Virus record (IMG/VR): IMGVR_UViG_3300043772_001633
Location: 1 to 33,772 of that record
Strand: one strand, 5' to 3'
Source of the DNA: a virus
Length of the DNA: 33,772 nucleotides
Part shown: one piece after another, positions 1 through 8,235 of the stretch
How positions within the stretch are numbered: position 1 is the stretch's first letter
Layout: the number at the start of each line of letters is the position of its first letter
Translations under genes and position numbers: made by a program
The notes under the pieces: model-generated
Database searches by the model: none
What the model was told of the DNA's origin: nothing
Seen by the model: only the letters and a program-made list of their open reading frames with translations

Positions 1-1586
1 AAACCTTTTAAAACTCCAATACCTTGCTCTGCAGTATCTAAAGCCTGATTTTGAATTGCTAATTTAGCGTCAGCAACCGCTTGGTCTGTTTCTATTTGTT
101 TATCAGTAATAGCTTTTGCTTCATCTACCTTTTTTTGGTCATCAGCTTTTTTCTTTTCATCTGCTGCTAATTTTTTTTCAGCATCTTCTGCATCAAATTT
201 ATCTTGTAACTCTTTTTCTTTTGTGCGTTGTGCTTCTTTTAATGCTGTTGTATCTTGTCCATATTTTGTAGCTTCTTCAATTAATAATCTATATTGCTCT
301 TGTATTTGGAATAACTCCTCTGCTCTACGTTCCGCTTCTGTATCAATTTCAGCTTGTCTAATACGTTCTAATGCATCTGCTTTTTGTTTTGCTAATTCAA
401 TAGCTTTATCGTTAGCTTCTTTTTGTTTTGCTTGTGCGTCTTTAGCTGCTTGTGCGTCAATATTATTTAAAGATAATTGTAAACCTGCTTTATCATTCTT
501 TAATTTTTCTAAACCTTTTTTAGCTTCTTTTTGAACTTCATCGGCTTTTTTTCTTTCCGCTACAGGGTCAAAAATTAGACTTGTACCCTTATCAATTAAA
601 TCAGTAAAACCTTGTGCTAAACCAAAATCCTGACCTAATGCTTTACCTACTGCATCAACTCCCTCTAGTAATAATGTTAAAGGAGTTTGAATAAATCTAA
701 TAATACCTGTAAGAATATCTTTGTTTCTTTGCGACGCTGCTATTTGTGCATCAGCAGTTATTTTATTTTGAGCAATTTGATTTTCAGTAGCTTTTATTAC
801 TTGGTCTGTTTGAGCAATTTTTAATTTTAAAATATCCTTTTCAGATTTACCTTGTAACTTTAAAATATTTTCTTGCCCACCTATTGCATCAAGTTTGCCT
901 TGTTCAGCAGTTAAATTTGTTTCTGCTAATTTATTAAGTTTTTCTTGTTCACTACTTACACCACTAACCGCCCCTTTTATGTCATCCCAATAAGCTACAA
1001 CTGCTCCTAAAGCTAAAACTAAAAGACCTATACCCGTAGCAGCTATACCCGTTCTAATTCCTGCAAGTGCTACTTTAGCTGAAACTCCTAATGCTCTAAA
1101 AGCTACCATACCCTCACGTACACCACGAACGCCCTCGGCAAGTGCCATTGCTCCCTGAACTTTTAAAATAGCTTTTTCAAGTTCTTCACTTTGTCCGCCT
1201 GCTAAAGCCATTGCACCTTGTACACCTGCAAAAGCAGAAGTAGCACCTTGCAACGCTCCGCCTAATTTTGTGTCAAATGTCGTAGCTGCTGCATCTACAA
1301 CCATATCCGTTTGCATTTGCACTTTACGATAATTACCAACAGACGCAAGTAAATCTTTATACTCCTGACTTGCTGATTGACCTGCTAAAGCTAATTCATA
1401 AAGTCTATCTTCTGCTTCACCCATTCGAGCAGTCAAAGGTTTTAAATCACCATAAACTTCCTCAAAAGACGCATCAACGCTTTTAACTGAATTATCAACT
1501 TTCTTTAGTGCCTTATCTAAATTATCTAAACCGCCTACTGCTTGGAGCGTGTTAACATCAATTTCTATCGTTTTTGTAATTGCCAT
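1..1586 (-). CDS. Tape measure protein, variant copy (C-terminus cut by window edge)
   Basis: Tail tape measure protein, which sets tail length and is delivered with the DNA. The ATG at 1586 follows a small tail gene that it overlaps by 22 nt. The reading frame is open to base 1. The first ~165 residues are Ala/Gly/Gln-rich and match the copy at the right end of the window. They are followed by a hydrophobic stretch (about residues 180-200, with GIGLLVLALG) and then long Lys/Glu/Ala coiled coil. From about residue 165 on, the sequence is unrelated to the right-hand copy. I infer that bases 1-1413 come from a strain variant joined by the assembler; a tandem paralogue is the alternative. The tape-measure assignment rests on composition, size and position. 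Confidence 0.75.
   Translation of the reverse strand, partial: MAITKTIEIDVNTLQAVGGLDNLDKALKKVDNSVKSVDASFEEVYGDLKPLTARMGEAEDRLYELALAGQSASQEYKDLLASVGNYRKVQMQTDMVVDAAATTFDTKLGGALQGATSAFAGVQGAMALAGGQSEELEKAILKVQGAMALAEGVRGVREGMVAFRALGVSAKVALAGIRTGIAATGIGLLVLALGAVVAYWDDIKGAVSGVSSEQEKLNKLAETNLTAEQGKLDAIGGQENILKLQGKSEKDILKLKIAQTDQVIKATENQIAQNKITADAQIAASQRNKDILTGIIRFIQTPLTLLLEGVDAVGKALGQDFGLAQGFTDLIDKGTSLIFDPVAERKKADEVQKEAKKGLEKLKNDKAGLQLSLNNIDAQAAKDAQAKQKEANDKAIELAKQKADALERIRQAEIDTEAERRAEELFQIQEQYRLLIEEATKYGQDTTALKEAQRTKEKELQDKFDAEDAEKKLAADEKKKADDQKKVDEAKAITDKQIETDQAVADAKLAIQNQALDTAEQGIGVLKG
1414..1512. repeat. 99-bp exact repeat, left copy
   Basis: Identical base for base to 33674-33772, the very end of the window. 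The first mismatch outside it is t at 1413 against g at 33673. It lies within the N-terminal coding part of the tape measure. Ninety-nine bases is a common assembler k-mer, so this looks like the node where the contig closes on itself. Confidence 0.9.
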
Positions 1587-1708
1587 TTGATTTGGTTTTT
1601 AAATTCTTGAAGGTTACTTGGTATTTTGTATTTTCCTTTTGCGATGTCGACCGCTTCGCTTGCTCCCAACTTTTGGAACTCAAGCATTTCAATAATTAGT
1701 TTAAGCAT
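1565..1708 (-). CDS. Small tail-module protein upstream of tape measure
   Basis: A 47-aa protein starting MLKLIIEMLEFQKLG. Its ATG overlaps the stop of the upstream tail gene by 8 nt (ATGCTTAA), and its end overlaps the tape measure start by 22 nt, so the three are probably translationally coupled. The sequence is Lys- and Leu-rich and probably helical, with no membrane segment. The position between the tail hub and tape measure suggests a tail assembly role. No function is recognised. Confidence 0.7.
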   Translation of the reverse strand: MLKLIIEMLEFQKLGASEAVDIAKGKYKIPSNLQEFKNQIKWQLQKR

Positions 1709-3959
1709 TTTGTATAATTGGTATTTCGATGTCTAAAATATTACCTAACTCATCATTCCATTTTCCACCCACGTAACCTATTCTTTGTACTCCTGAAGTG
1801 TTAGCAGAAATTGAAACACTAATTGTTCTATCTTCTGTATAGATTTCGCCTAAATAACTTATCCAACCAAAATCAGAACCAGCCATAGAAATAGTTGGGC
1901 TTACATTTCTTAATAATAAAATTTCAATAGTTTGTGCCTTGTTGTCAACTTCATAAAATGGTTCTAAAGAAAATCTGTTCCCTATCGGTACTACGCCACT
2001 TCTGTAATCTGTTAGCAATTCCATTGTAGTTTCGCCACTTGTTAAGTCGGTTGTCATTTTATTAATGGTGTACTTTTTATCCCTTATGATAATTCTGTCG
2101 TTCAATTTAATATCAATTAACTGAACAGGATTAAAATAGCATTTAACAATAACTAATCTACTTTTGATATTGAAGATATTACCTAAATAGTTTTCGTAGT
2201 GTCTTTTGTAAAGTCCATTTGATACATTAGACAAAAACCACGTGCTTATTTCTTCACCCCAATTTAAAGTTAAAATAGTTCCGTTACTATAATCGTTTGA
2301 GAATCTTCTATATTGTGTTATATTGCTAAAACTTCCAGTAAGTAAATCAATTTTAATATTAGGAGTTACTGCTTGCGTTCCATTATCATACATCAATAAA
2401 GGTTTCGGTAAGTAATTAGATAAATCAGATTTTTTAAAAGTGATAGTTTGAAAGTTGCTATCTGTTTTACGTTCATACATTGCGTTTTCAAAAGGTAATT
2501 CAACTGCAAAAGTTGAACTTTCTAAACTATCAATTTGCTCGTAAGCTAAATCACCATAAGAAAAATTACGAGTTGATAAAAATAAGTCATTGAACTTTGT
2601 ATTTAATATATTTTCGCTTTTTTGATATTTGAAATTTATATTTTTGTACATTGAAGTTTTCTTTAACTCAATGTCATCAGATATTACATTTGCTGAAATA
2701 TCATTGTAACGCCCATCGTTATAGTATAACTCTAAAGGTATCAACTCGTAAGTTGTTTCATCTTGAGGAATAATAACAAGATTGAACATTTTGATTAACC
2801 CTGTAAACAAATCAATTAGTTTTAAGTCGGGAGCGTAACCTCCTATATCAATAGTTTGACTTGTTGTTTGGCTTGTTCCACTTGCAGTATAAGTAAAAGT
2901 AGTATTTACACCGCCTCTGTATAGTAAAGAAGATGTAAACGACAATCCCGATTGACCTTGTATAAATATAGTGTATTTGTCATTAACATTTTGACTTGTT
3001 ATATCTCCTACATAAAATCTACGAAAACCACTAACTCCAACTATATTTGTAAATGAACTATCTAACACTCCATTTTTATAAATCAAAATATCATAAGGAG
3101 ACGAATTACTTACAGATGTAGTTTGAAAATATATATGTCTATAACTACCTATTCCTCCACTTGTTCGTATTCTAAAACCTATTTCATCGGTGGCTAAATC
3201 CAATTCAGTAAGACCTGTACTTTTAGAAGTAAAATTTACTTTTAAAGGTGTTAACTTTTGGGTAAAACTTTCAGAGTTTTTAAACAACATCCATAACTTA
3301 TTGAATTGTGGATAATCTAAAAATGCACCCGTAAAATTTAAATCGTATTTCGTTGATATTCTCGATAATATTTCAGATAATGGTATTGCTGGAAATAAAG
3401 TATTCCATTTTATAGAACCAGTATTAGTTGTAATGTCATTTGCACCGCCTGTATTATAATCGTAAATTCTATCATTCGCAAATAAAGGATAAGATACATT
3501 GCCAGTTGATGTTGTAATTCTGTTTATAACTTCCGTACTTGTAAACGTATGATTTAAAGCACTAAAATCTAAATTTGCTAACTTATCCTCTTTTAAAATA
3601 TCTTTGATGTTTTTTGCCTTGCCATAAAATACAATTGAATAAGCATCTAACATTCCGTTTTTGTACTTAACATCGTTTAACGCAAATGCACCATCTCTGA
3701 AAGTACGTGTATCAATTTCAATATATCCGTTGTACTTTACTCTATGGTCAAAACCACCATCAATACTACTTTCGTACCAATGCTTAAATATTTCATTATT
3801 AGTAGTACTTGCGGGAATAGTGAAACTTTGTGTAAAATCAGTCTTTGCTTTTGATACATCGGCAATATCTTGAACAGATGAAGTAACGCTTATCTTTTCA
3901 TCGTCAAATAACTCGATACGTTTTGCTATTCCATCTATGTAAATATATAAAGCTACCAT
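1701..3959 (-). CDS. Putative tail hub/baseplate protein (752 aa)
   Basis: A large structural protein beginning MVALYIYIDGIAKRIELF. It resembles, from memory, a conserved tail protein of Flavobacterium phages and prophages. It is rich in Ser, Thr, Asn, Tyr and beta-strand-like segments, with no transmembrane segment. The region from about 20 to 130 (KISVTSSVQDIADVSKAK, then FTQSFTIPAS) is the part I recognise. The stop is followed by the 47-aa gene and the tape measure, and its ATG abuts the upstream 323-aa gene, so they form one operon. A distal tail or hub role is inferred from position and size; no enzymatic motif is visible. Confidence 0.7.
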   Translation of the reverse strand: MVALYIYIDGIAKRIELFDDEKISVTSSVQDIADVSKAKTDFTQSFTIPASTTNNEIFKHWYESSIDGGFDHRVKYNGYIEIDTRTFRDGAFALNDVKYKNGMLDAYSIVFYGKAKNIKDILKEDKLANLDFSALNHTFTSTEVINRITTSTGNVSYPLFANDRIYDYNTGGANDITTNTGSIKWNTLFPAIPLSEILSRISTKYDLNFTGAFLDYPQFNKLWMLFKNSESFTQKLTPLKVNFTSKSTGLTELDLATDEIGFRIRTSGGIGSYRHIYFQTTSVSNSSPYDILIYKNGVLDSSFTNIVGVSGFRRFYVGDITSQNVNDKYTIFIQGQSGLSFTSSLLYRGGVNTTFTYTASGTSQTTSQTIDIGGYAPDLKLIDLFTGLIKMFNLVIIPQDETTYELIPLELYYNDGRYNDISANVISDDIELKKTSMYKNINFKYQKSENILNTKFNDLFLSTRNFSYGDLAYEQIDSLESSTFAVELPFENAMYERKTDSNFQTITFKKSDLSNYLPKPLLMYDNGTQAVTPNIKIDLLTGSFSNITQYRRFSNDYSNGTILTLNWGEEISTWFLSNVSNGLYKRHYENYLGNIFNIKSRLVIVKCYFNPVQLIDIKLNDRIIIRDKKYTINKMTTDLTSGETTMELLTDYRSGVVPIGNRFSLEPFYEVDNKAQTIEILLLRNVSPTISMAGSDFGWISYLGEIYTEDRTISVSISANTSGVQRIGYVGGKWNDELGNILDIEIPIIQNA

Positions 3960-4930
3960 TATATTACATCGTTTATTAGTCCAAAATTATATTCAAATTC
4001 AACCTCGTAGTTAATATTCTTATCTTTTAAGTGTGTTTTAATATCAAAACTTTGACTCTTAACTACTGCTGGTTTATTGTCTAATAAAACAACCTGACTT
4101 AAAAGTAAATCTTGAATTAACTCGGAATAATTTTCATCTACCCACCCCGTATTACATTTTACTTTTTGCTTACCTTGAAAGTTAAACCTTTGTTTTTGTC
4201 CTTGTAACGGATTGTAATCTATTGATGAAGGTAATAAGTTGTAATCTTTTGAAGTTACATCTATGCCTTGTTGATTAGCTTTAAAGAAAGTAAGGAACTG
4301 CCAACCACCAAAACGATTAATAAATTTACAAACTATCGGCGTGTATTTTGGTTCGCATAATTGTTCAGCGTAAAAGAAATCAGTTTCTACGTTTTCAGTA
4401 GCTTGTAAAATTGGAAACTTCCACATTCCACGTTCAGTTACATTAAGATAACCATAAGAATTATCATAGTTTTCAATTTCTAAAAAGAAGTTAACATAAT
4501 TAGTATCAAAATCCTTAACGTAATTTTTAATATCTAAATTGAATAATGGTAAAATATCAGCAGTTGTGCCTTGATTATAACCGTTTGAATAGTTAGTATA
4601 TCCGTTTAAACAAACATAAGTTTCAGTATCTAAAAGCGTATCATTTGAATATCTTTTAACTTTCATATAACACCATGTATCAACTTCTTCTTCTGCTGGT
4701 GCTGATACGTTAATGGGTGCAATAGGTTTTATAAATTCAATTGCAAAGTTTGAAACATTCCAAGCAATAGCCGTTTGCGTTGGACTTGGTACTGCTTTAG
4801 TTAAAGTATAGTTTGGAGTTGTAGGTTCGGTTGTTCCCTTATTCCATAAAAACACCTCAATCTTTGCGGAAGTTTGACCGACCTCATCAACTTCAATAAA
4901 ATACGGACTTCTAATAAATATTTTTTTCAT
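3959..4930 (-). CDS. Putative tail/baseplate structural protein (323 aa)
   Basis: A mixed, beta-rich protein with many aromatics and no signal peptide or membrane segment. The N-terminus (MKKIFIRSPYFIEVDE) and the central CLNGYTNYSNGYNQG region resemble a conserved tail protein that travels with the 752-aa protein in Bacteroidetes phages. The start overlaps the upstream gene by 4 nt, and its end shares one base with the next start. Probably part of the tail tip. The specific function is unknown. Confidence 0.65.
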   Translation of the reverse strand: MKKIFIRSPYFIEVDEVGQTSAKIEVFLWNKGTTEPTTPNYTLTKAVPSPTQTAIAWNVSNFAIEFIKPIAPINVSAPAEEEVDTWCYMKVKRYSNDTLLDTETYVCLNGYTNYSNGYNQGTTADILPLFNLDIKNYVKDFDTNYVNFFLEIENYDNSYGYLNVTERGMWKFPILQATENVETDFFYAEQLCEPKYTPIVCKFINRFGGWQFLTFFKANQQGIDVTSKDYNLLPSSIDYNPLQGQKQRFNFQGKQKVKCNTGWVDENYSELIQDLLLSQVVLLDNKPAVVKSQSFDIKTHLKDKNINYEVEFEYNFGLINDVI

Positions 4931-5442
4931 TTCTTATTAATTGTATATTGTAAAAATTGTTCTACGTCTAATCCGTATGCTTCGACTAATTCATCTGGCA
5001 AACGTTCAAATGCTTTCTCAAATGGTTTAGTAAAAAATAAACTTGGTTTAATACCATTCTTAAAAATACCTTTTGTAATTAAAAAAGCAGTTGATTTATA
5101 ACTCATAAATTTACCAGTTTCTTTGTTACGAAATTGAAATCTTCTTTTTGTTACCCAATCTTGTATAGGTTTCAAAGGCGGTCTTTTGCTTTTATAACTA
5201 AATGGTGTATCGTATTTCTTTTTAGTTCCGCTTACTCCTTTATCTTGAAACGTTCCGTAATCTTCCATTAAAAAAGCCATTCTAAAACTATTCGCACCTA
5301 CTTCAATTTCTTTATCTAAAGAGTTATAAAGTTTTTTGTCAACGTTTTTACCTTGCTTTGTTAAATTGCTTCTACTTTGCTGAATAACATATTTAGCAAA
5401 TGCGTTTAAATATTCCTTTGTATTTTTATTATCTAATTGCAT
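4927..5442 (-). CDS. HK97 gp10-like tail completion protein
   Basis: A basic 171-aa protein. Features seen: an N-terminal helix with AFAKYVIQQSRSNL, a central EDYGTFQDKGVSG, then KSKRPPLKPIQDWV and a hydrophobic C-terminal helix. The DYGTFQDKGVSG and RPPLKPIQDW pattern is what I expect of the HK97 gp10 / tail completion family, which acts at the head-tail joint or tail terminus. It sits between a second tail completion candidate (10-nt overlap) and the tail hub genes. The family assignment is from recognition only. Confidence 0.65.
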   Translation of the reverse strand: MQLDNKNTKEYLNAFAKYVIQQSRSNLTKQGKNVDKKLYNSLDKEIEVGANSFRMAFLMEDYGTFQDKGVSGTKKKYDTPFSYKSKRPPLKPIQDWVTKRRFQFRNKETGKFMSYKSTAFLITKGIFKNGIKPSLFFTKPFEKAFERLPDELVEAYGLDVEQFLQYTINKK

Positions 5443-5858
5443 ATAGTCATATCATTACGAACTAATACATCAAATGTTAATGCCCAACCTGCTAAATCAT
5501 TTTCAAAACGTTCTGTAAAAGGTTCAAAACTTGGTGAACCTGTCAACTCCCAAAAGTCATTCCTCAAATCGCCACGATTTAACCTATCCATTACTCTAAC
5601 CCCTAAAGCCATTTGAGTATTCCAAACATCAACTTTATTACTTTCGTCTTTTTGATTAAGTAAATCCATTAAAAGAATAGTAACATTAAATTGTATTACG
5701 TTACCTTGATGAGTTGCTGAATTAATCATAATATGCGACAAAGGGAATAATGTCCTTTTAGCTAAATCTACTTCAAATATGTCGCCCTCTGTAACTGTAT
5801 TAACAAAAGGTTCCTGTAGTAACGCTTCTTTAATTTTATTTATTAAACTATATACCAT
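5433..5858 (-). CDS. Putative tail completion/terminator protein
   Basis: A 141-aa protein starting MVYSLINKIKEALLQEPFVN, followed by TVTEGDIFEVDLAKRTLFP and a strand-rich second half with WALTFDVLVRND near the end. It resembles small tail terminator proteins in this position of Bacteroidetes phages. The start overlaps the end of the -1 frame chaperone extension by 11 nt, and its end overlaps the gp10-like gene by 10 nt. The role is inferred from position and size. Confidence 0.55.
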   Translation of the reverse strand: MVYSLINKIKEALLQEPFVNTVTEGDIFEVDLAKRTLFPLSHIMINSATHQGNVIQFNVTILLMDLLNQKDESNKVDVWNTQMALGVRVMDRLNRGDLRNDFWELTGSPSFEPFTERFENDLAGWALTFDVLVRNDMTICN

Positions 5859-6102
5859 TTCTTTTAATATTTTTTATTTCTATTTCTGTTTTTTCTTTTT
5901 CAAAACTTAACCACATCATTAATTGAGTGATGGGAATTCTTGTAACGGCATCAAATTTGAGTACATCGCCTTGAGCTGCTGCATAGAGTGATTGATACCA
6001 ACCCCATTTTTTTCCAAAATGTTCTTCGCTTGTTCCGATTGTTCCACTTCGCTCTGTATATAATCCGCTAAACCGTTCACGCAATCGTTGAGCAAAGTCC
6101 AA
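5848..6102 (-). CDS. Tail assembly chaperone T-domain, expressed by -1 frameshift
   Basis: This frame encodes 84 residues beginning LDFAQRLRERFSGL and including GKKWGWYQSLYAAAQGD and an ITQLMMWLSFEKEKTE segment. I recognise that pattern from tail assembly proteins of Bacteroidetes phages. It has no ATG of its own; the first possible start is TTG at 6102. The -1 frame joins the upstream chaperone at a run of nine T's (6109-6101 on the minus strand). Slippage on T TTT TTT gives a 248-residue fusion (164 + 84), equivalent to lambda gpG-GT. Independent initiation at TTG is the alternative. Confidence 0.75.
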   Translation of the reverse strand: MDFAQRLRERFSGLYTERSGTIGTSEEHFGKKWGWYQSLYAAAQGDVLKFDAVTRIPITQLMMWLSFEKEKTEIEIKNIKRNGI

Positions 6103-6593
6103 AAAAAAAGCATCGAACCAAGTGCAACATCTAAAGGCATATACTTTAAAACCTCTGCCATATCTTGCGAATCTTTGTTGTATTCTTCAATAGTATACAA
6201 AGACTTTGTTTTGTTTTTAATCGGTCTATAAAGGACTGCCATAGCTTTATGAAGTGTTTGCGTATCACTTAAATAACTTTCTAAATCGATATACTCCCCA
6301 GAAGTAATATCTTCTAACTTCGGTATGAATCCAAACTCATAAACTCCTAATTTAAACGTGTTAATTAGTTTAGGTTTTTGTTTTAATAAATTATTTAAGT
6401 GCGTTAAAATTTCGCTTACTTCTGCTATTCTAATTCTTGCAACATCTTTTAATTCAATGTTACAAAATATTTCAATTGTCTTTTGATTGACAAAATCACT
6501 CGGCTCATTATTTGAAATTAACTTCTCAAATCTTTGATATTGATAAAGAGTAATTTCGTTTAGTGTTTCAGGTATCGTAATATTTATTTTCAT
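5919..6593 (-). CDS. Tail assembly chaperone (gpG-like)
   Basis: A 224-aa protein from an ATG at 6593 that follows the 15-nt element shared with three other structural genes. The N-terminus (MKINITIPETLNEITLYQYQ) has the beta-strand plus helix character of tail chaperones. The lambda analogue binds the tape measure during tail assembly together with its frameshifted form. Past the slippery site (residue 164) the zero frame continues another 60 residues over the same DNA as the T-domain and ends LMPLQEFPSLN. This is the first gene of the tail operon, following a terminator at 6632-6660. Confidence 0.75.
   Translation of the reverse strand: MKINITIPETLNEITLYQYQRFEKLISNNEPSDFVNQKTIEIFCNIELKDVARIRIAEVSEILTHLNNLLKQKPKLINTFKLGVYEFGFIPKLEDITSGEYIDLESYLSDTQTLHKAMAVLYRPIKNKTKSLYTIEEYNKDSQDMAEVLKYMPLDVALGSMLFFWTLLNDCVNGLADYIQSEVEQSEQAKNILEKNGVGINHSMQQLKAMYSNLMPLQEFPSLN
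6101..6110 (-). promoter_or_regulatory. -1 programmed frameshift slippery site
   Basis: The minus strand reads C followed by nine T's and then GG. In the zero frame this is CTT TTT TTT TGG, so it contains the heptamer T TTT TTT. A -1 slip continues as TTG GAC in the T-domain frame. Its position between two chaperone-like frames matches the conserved G/GT frameshift of long-tailed phages. No clear downstream stimulatory hairpin was found. Confidence 0.75.
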
Positions 6594-6598
6594 ATTCT

Positions 6599-6613
6599 TT
6601 TATTTAAAAACAA
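6599..6613 (-). promoter_or_regulatory. Shared 15-nt late-gene leader element
   Basis: The minus strand reads TTGTTTTTAAATAAA, 5 nt before the tail chaperone ATG. Identical copies lie before the starts at 27670, 29860 and 31033. The distance to ATG suits a translation initiation element; a promoter part is also possible. Confidence 0.5.
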
Positions 6614-6631
6614 GGTTTTAGGTTTTTTGTA

Positions 6632-6660
6632 TAAAGTAAAAGCAATCCGTTAAGATTGCC
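6632..6660 (-). terminator. Rho-independent terminator after terminase operon
   Basis: Minus-strand stem GCAATC / GATTGC closing the loop TTAACG, followed by TTTTACTTT. It overlaps the stop of the 52-aa gene and separates the terminase transcript from the tail operon. Confidence 0.75.
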
Positions 6661-6808
6661 CTGTTGCTTGTTGGTATGCTTGAATCAATTTTTTAATTTC
6701 GCCCACATTTCTTGGTAAATTAATTTTAATTTCTCTACCTGTTTTTTTAAGTAGGTATATTTCAACTACTGCTATCATTTGTCCGTATGTAGGTTGATTA
6801 GTAGACAT
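6650..6808 (-). CDS. Small protein downstream of TerL
   Basis: A 52-aa protein starting MSTNQPTYGQMIAVVEIYL. Its ATG overlaps the terminase stop by 11 nt and its stop lies in the following terminator. It is basic with a helical pattern and no membrane segment. No function is recognised. It ends the terminase operon. Confidence 0.65.
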   Translation of the reverse strand: MSTNQPTYGQMIAVVEIYLLKKTGREIKINLPRNVGEIKKLIQAYQQATGQS

Positions 6809-8003
6809 AGTAATTACCTTTATTTGGGTTGTCTAAATGATACGTTACATTATATCTTATTGCATCAATAGCATGGTTAAATGAATCAATATAAAGTTTA
6901 CTACCTTTGTTTAAGTATGCGTAATTATTAAACTCCTTTGCTATATTACTACTACTTTCATCTACTATAATATCAAAGTCTAACATCATAGTAATACCGC
7001 TTTCAATAGTTCCTTTTTTAATTGGTTCAATGTTTAAACCTTTATGCCTTAAATCAACTATCAATCTATCTTCTGCGGAATCAGCTATTATTAATTTATT
7101 TGTCGCTACGTTTGAACAGATAACTGCGAGTTGCTCCATTCGTAAACCATTTTGATATAAATGCTCTTTAACGTAAATCTTTTTATGGTCTTTGTCTATT
7201 GCTACTTCAATAAGTGTATCAGGGTCAATACTAAAACCAAAGTCTAAACCAAACGAAGTTGGTAAATCATTTGGATTGAATTTTCCAAAACTCCAATTTG
7301 TAAATACTACACCTTCGGCTTTTTCTAACCAACCGCCCAAAATTTGATGATTATATTTTTGCGGTCTTCTTGCTTTCATATCTTCTATTTGAAGTATAAA
7401 AGATTCAGAAAGGTTTTTGTAGTTATCCAGGTAAGTAGTATGAATGTAAGTAGTATCTTTTTTAATTATATTACTTCCATCTTTTACGCCTTTAGATTCA
7501 AAGAAACGTTTATAAATAAAATGCTCTTTTGTAGCAGGGTTAAGTACGAGAATAACTCTATTTTGTATTCCTTTTGCACGTATTGAAAAGTCTATTTTAT
7601 CAAAAGTATCTTCATCAGTTAGCTCTTCGGCTTCATCTAATACCCAAGTAGTAACTCCTGCTAAAGATTTTAAGTTGGCTGTTTGCGTTCCGCTACTTGT
7701 TTTAATACCTTTAAATAAGATTTTAGAGCCTGTAATCTTATTTATGATTTCATCTTTAGTAATATAAAAATCGTGGCTTAAATCAGCCGTTTCAATCTTG
7801 TCAATAAATTCAGGAATAATAGAAATGTGTGCGGAAGTTAGTGTATAACGTGTGAATAAAATAACGTGTCCGACTTCATAAGTAAGAAGTAATAAAAACG
7901 AATTAAGGGAGTAAGATTTCCCTGAACCCCTACCCCCTGTAATTACAAAGTATCTACTATCACTTCCTAATAGATTATATTTGCTATTTATTATTATAGG
8001 CAT
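6798..8003 (-). CDS. terL: Terminase large subunit
   Basis: The DNA packaging motor: an ATPase that translocates DNA into the prohead plus a nuclease that cuts concatemers. At 401 aa the length is normal for compact TerL proteins. Walker A GGRGSGKS is at 23-30, Walker B WVLDEAEEL at 120-128, and a motif III-like LNPAT at 154-158. The RNase H-type nuclease half has acidic residues at D254 (GLDFGF) and D308 (IIADSAEDR), with a third likely in HAIDAIRY near 380. The start overlaps a small membrane protein gene by 20 nt. A TerS-like gene lies just upstream of that. Confidence 0.93.
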   Translation of the reverse strand: MPIIINSKYNLLGSDSRYFVITGGRGSGKSYSLNSFLLLLTYEVGHVILFTRYTLTSAHISIIPEFIDKIETADLSHDFYITKDEIINKITGSKILFKGIKTSSGTQTANLKSLAGVTTWVLDEAEELTDEDTFDKIDFSIRAKGIQNRVILVLNPATKEHFIYKRFFESKGVKDGSNIIKKDTTYIHTTYLDNYKNLSESFILQIEDMKARRPQKYNHQILGGWLEKAEGVVFTNWSFGKFNPNDLPTSFGLDFGFSIDPDTLIEVAIDKDHKKIYVKEHLYQNGLRMEQLAVICSNVATNKLIIADSAEDRLIVDLRHKGLNIEPIKKGTIESGITMMLDFDIIVDESSSNIAKEFNNYAYLNKGSKLYIDSFNHAIDAIRYNVTYHLDNPNKGNYYVY

Positions 8004-8235
8004 AATAAAATGTTATCCAAAATATACATCCTAATATAAAATAATGAAAAGGATTAAGTTTGTTTTTTATTCCCTCAAAATCATTTATACAATAAAACAG
8101 ATTTAAAATAGGAACTGATAAAACAAATATATGTTTTAATTTGAAATTGCTTATTGTCAATATACTAAAAAAAGTTGACATTATCCAAAAAGCTATACCT
8201 AATACTATAAAAATCTCTGGGATTGTTTTTGCCAT
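7984..8235 (-). CDS. Small membrane protein between TerS and TerL
   Basis: An 83-aa, very hydrophobic protein with about three membrane segments: near 6-28 (IFIVLGIAFWIMSTFF), 35-50 (IFVLSVPILNLFYC) and 63-80 (YFILGCIFWITFYYA). The start shares one base with the TerS stop (TAATG) and the end overlaps terL by 20 nt, so the three are coupled. A membrane protein between the terminase genes is unusual. It could be a superinfection-exclusion or other accessory protein. The function is unknown. Confidence 0.65.
   Translation of the reverse strand: MAKTIPEIFIVLGIAFWIMSTFFSILTISNFKLKHIFVLSVPILNLFYCINDFEGIKNKLNPFHYFILGCIFWITFYYAYNNK

Noticed and set aside
223-534. 103-aa plus-strand frame opposite the tape measure variant
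   Set aside because: It is the complement of coiled-coil coding sequence, with Ala/Ser/Cys/Phe bias typical of shadow frames.
1-1586. True tandem duplication of the tape measure gene
   Set aside because: The repeat ends exactly at the contig end with 99 identical bases, a typical k-mer size, and the circle closes in frame without 1-1413. Kept as the less likely alternative.
6101-6109. T9 run as a sequencing error joining two frames
   Set aside because: The zero frame also continues as a plausible protein, and -1 slippage in this gene is a conserved phage feature, so an error is not needed. It cannot be excluded from sequence alone.
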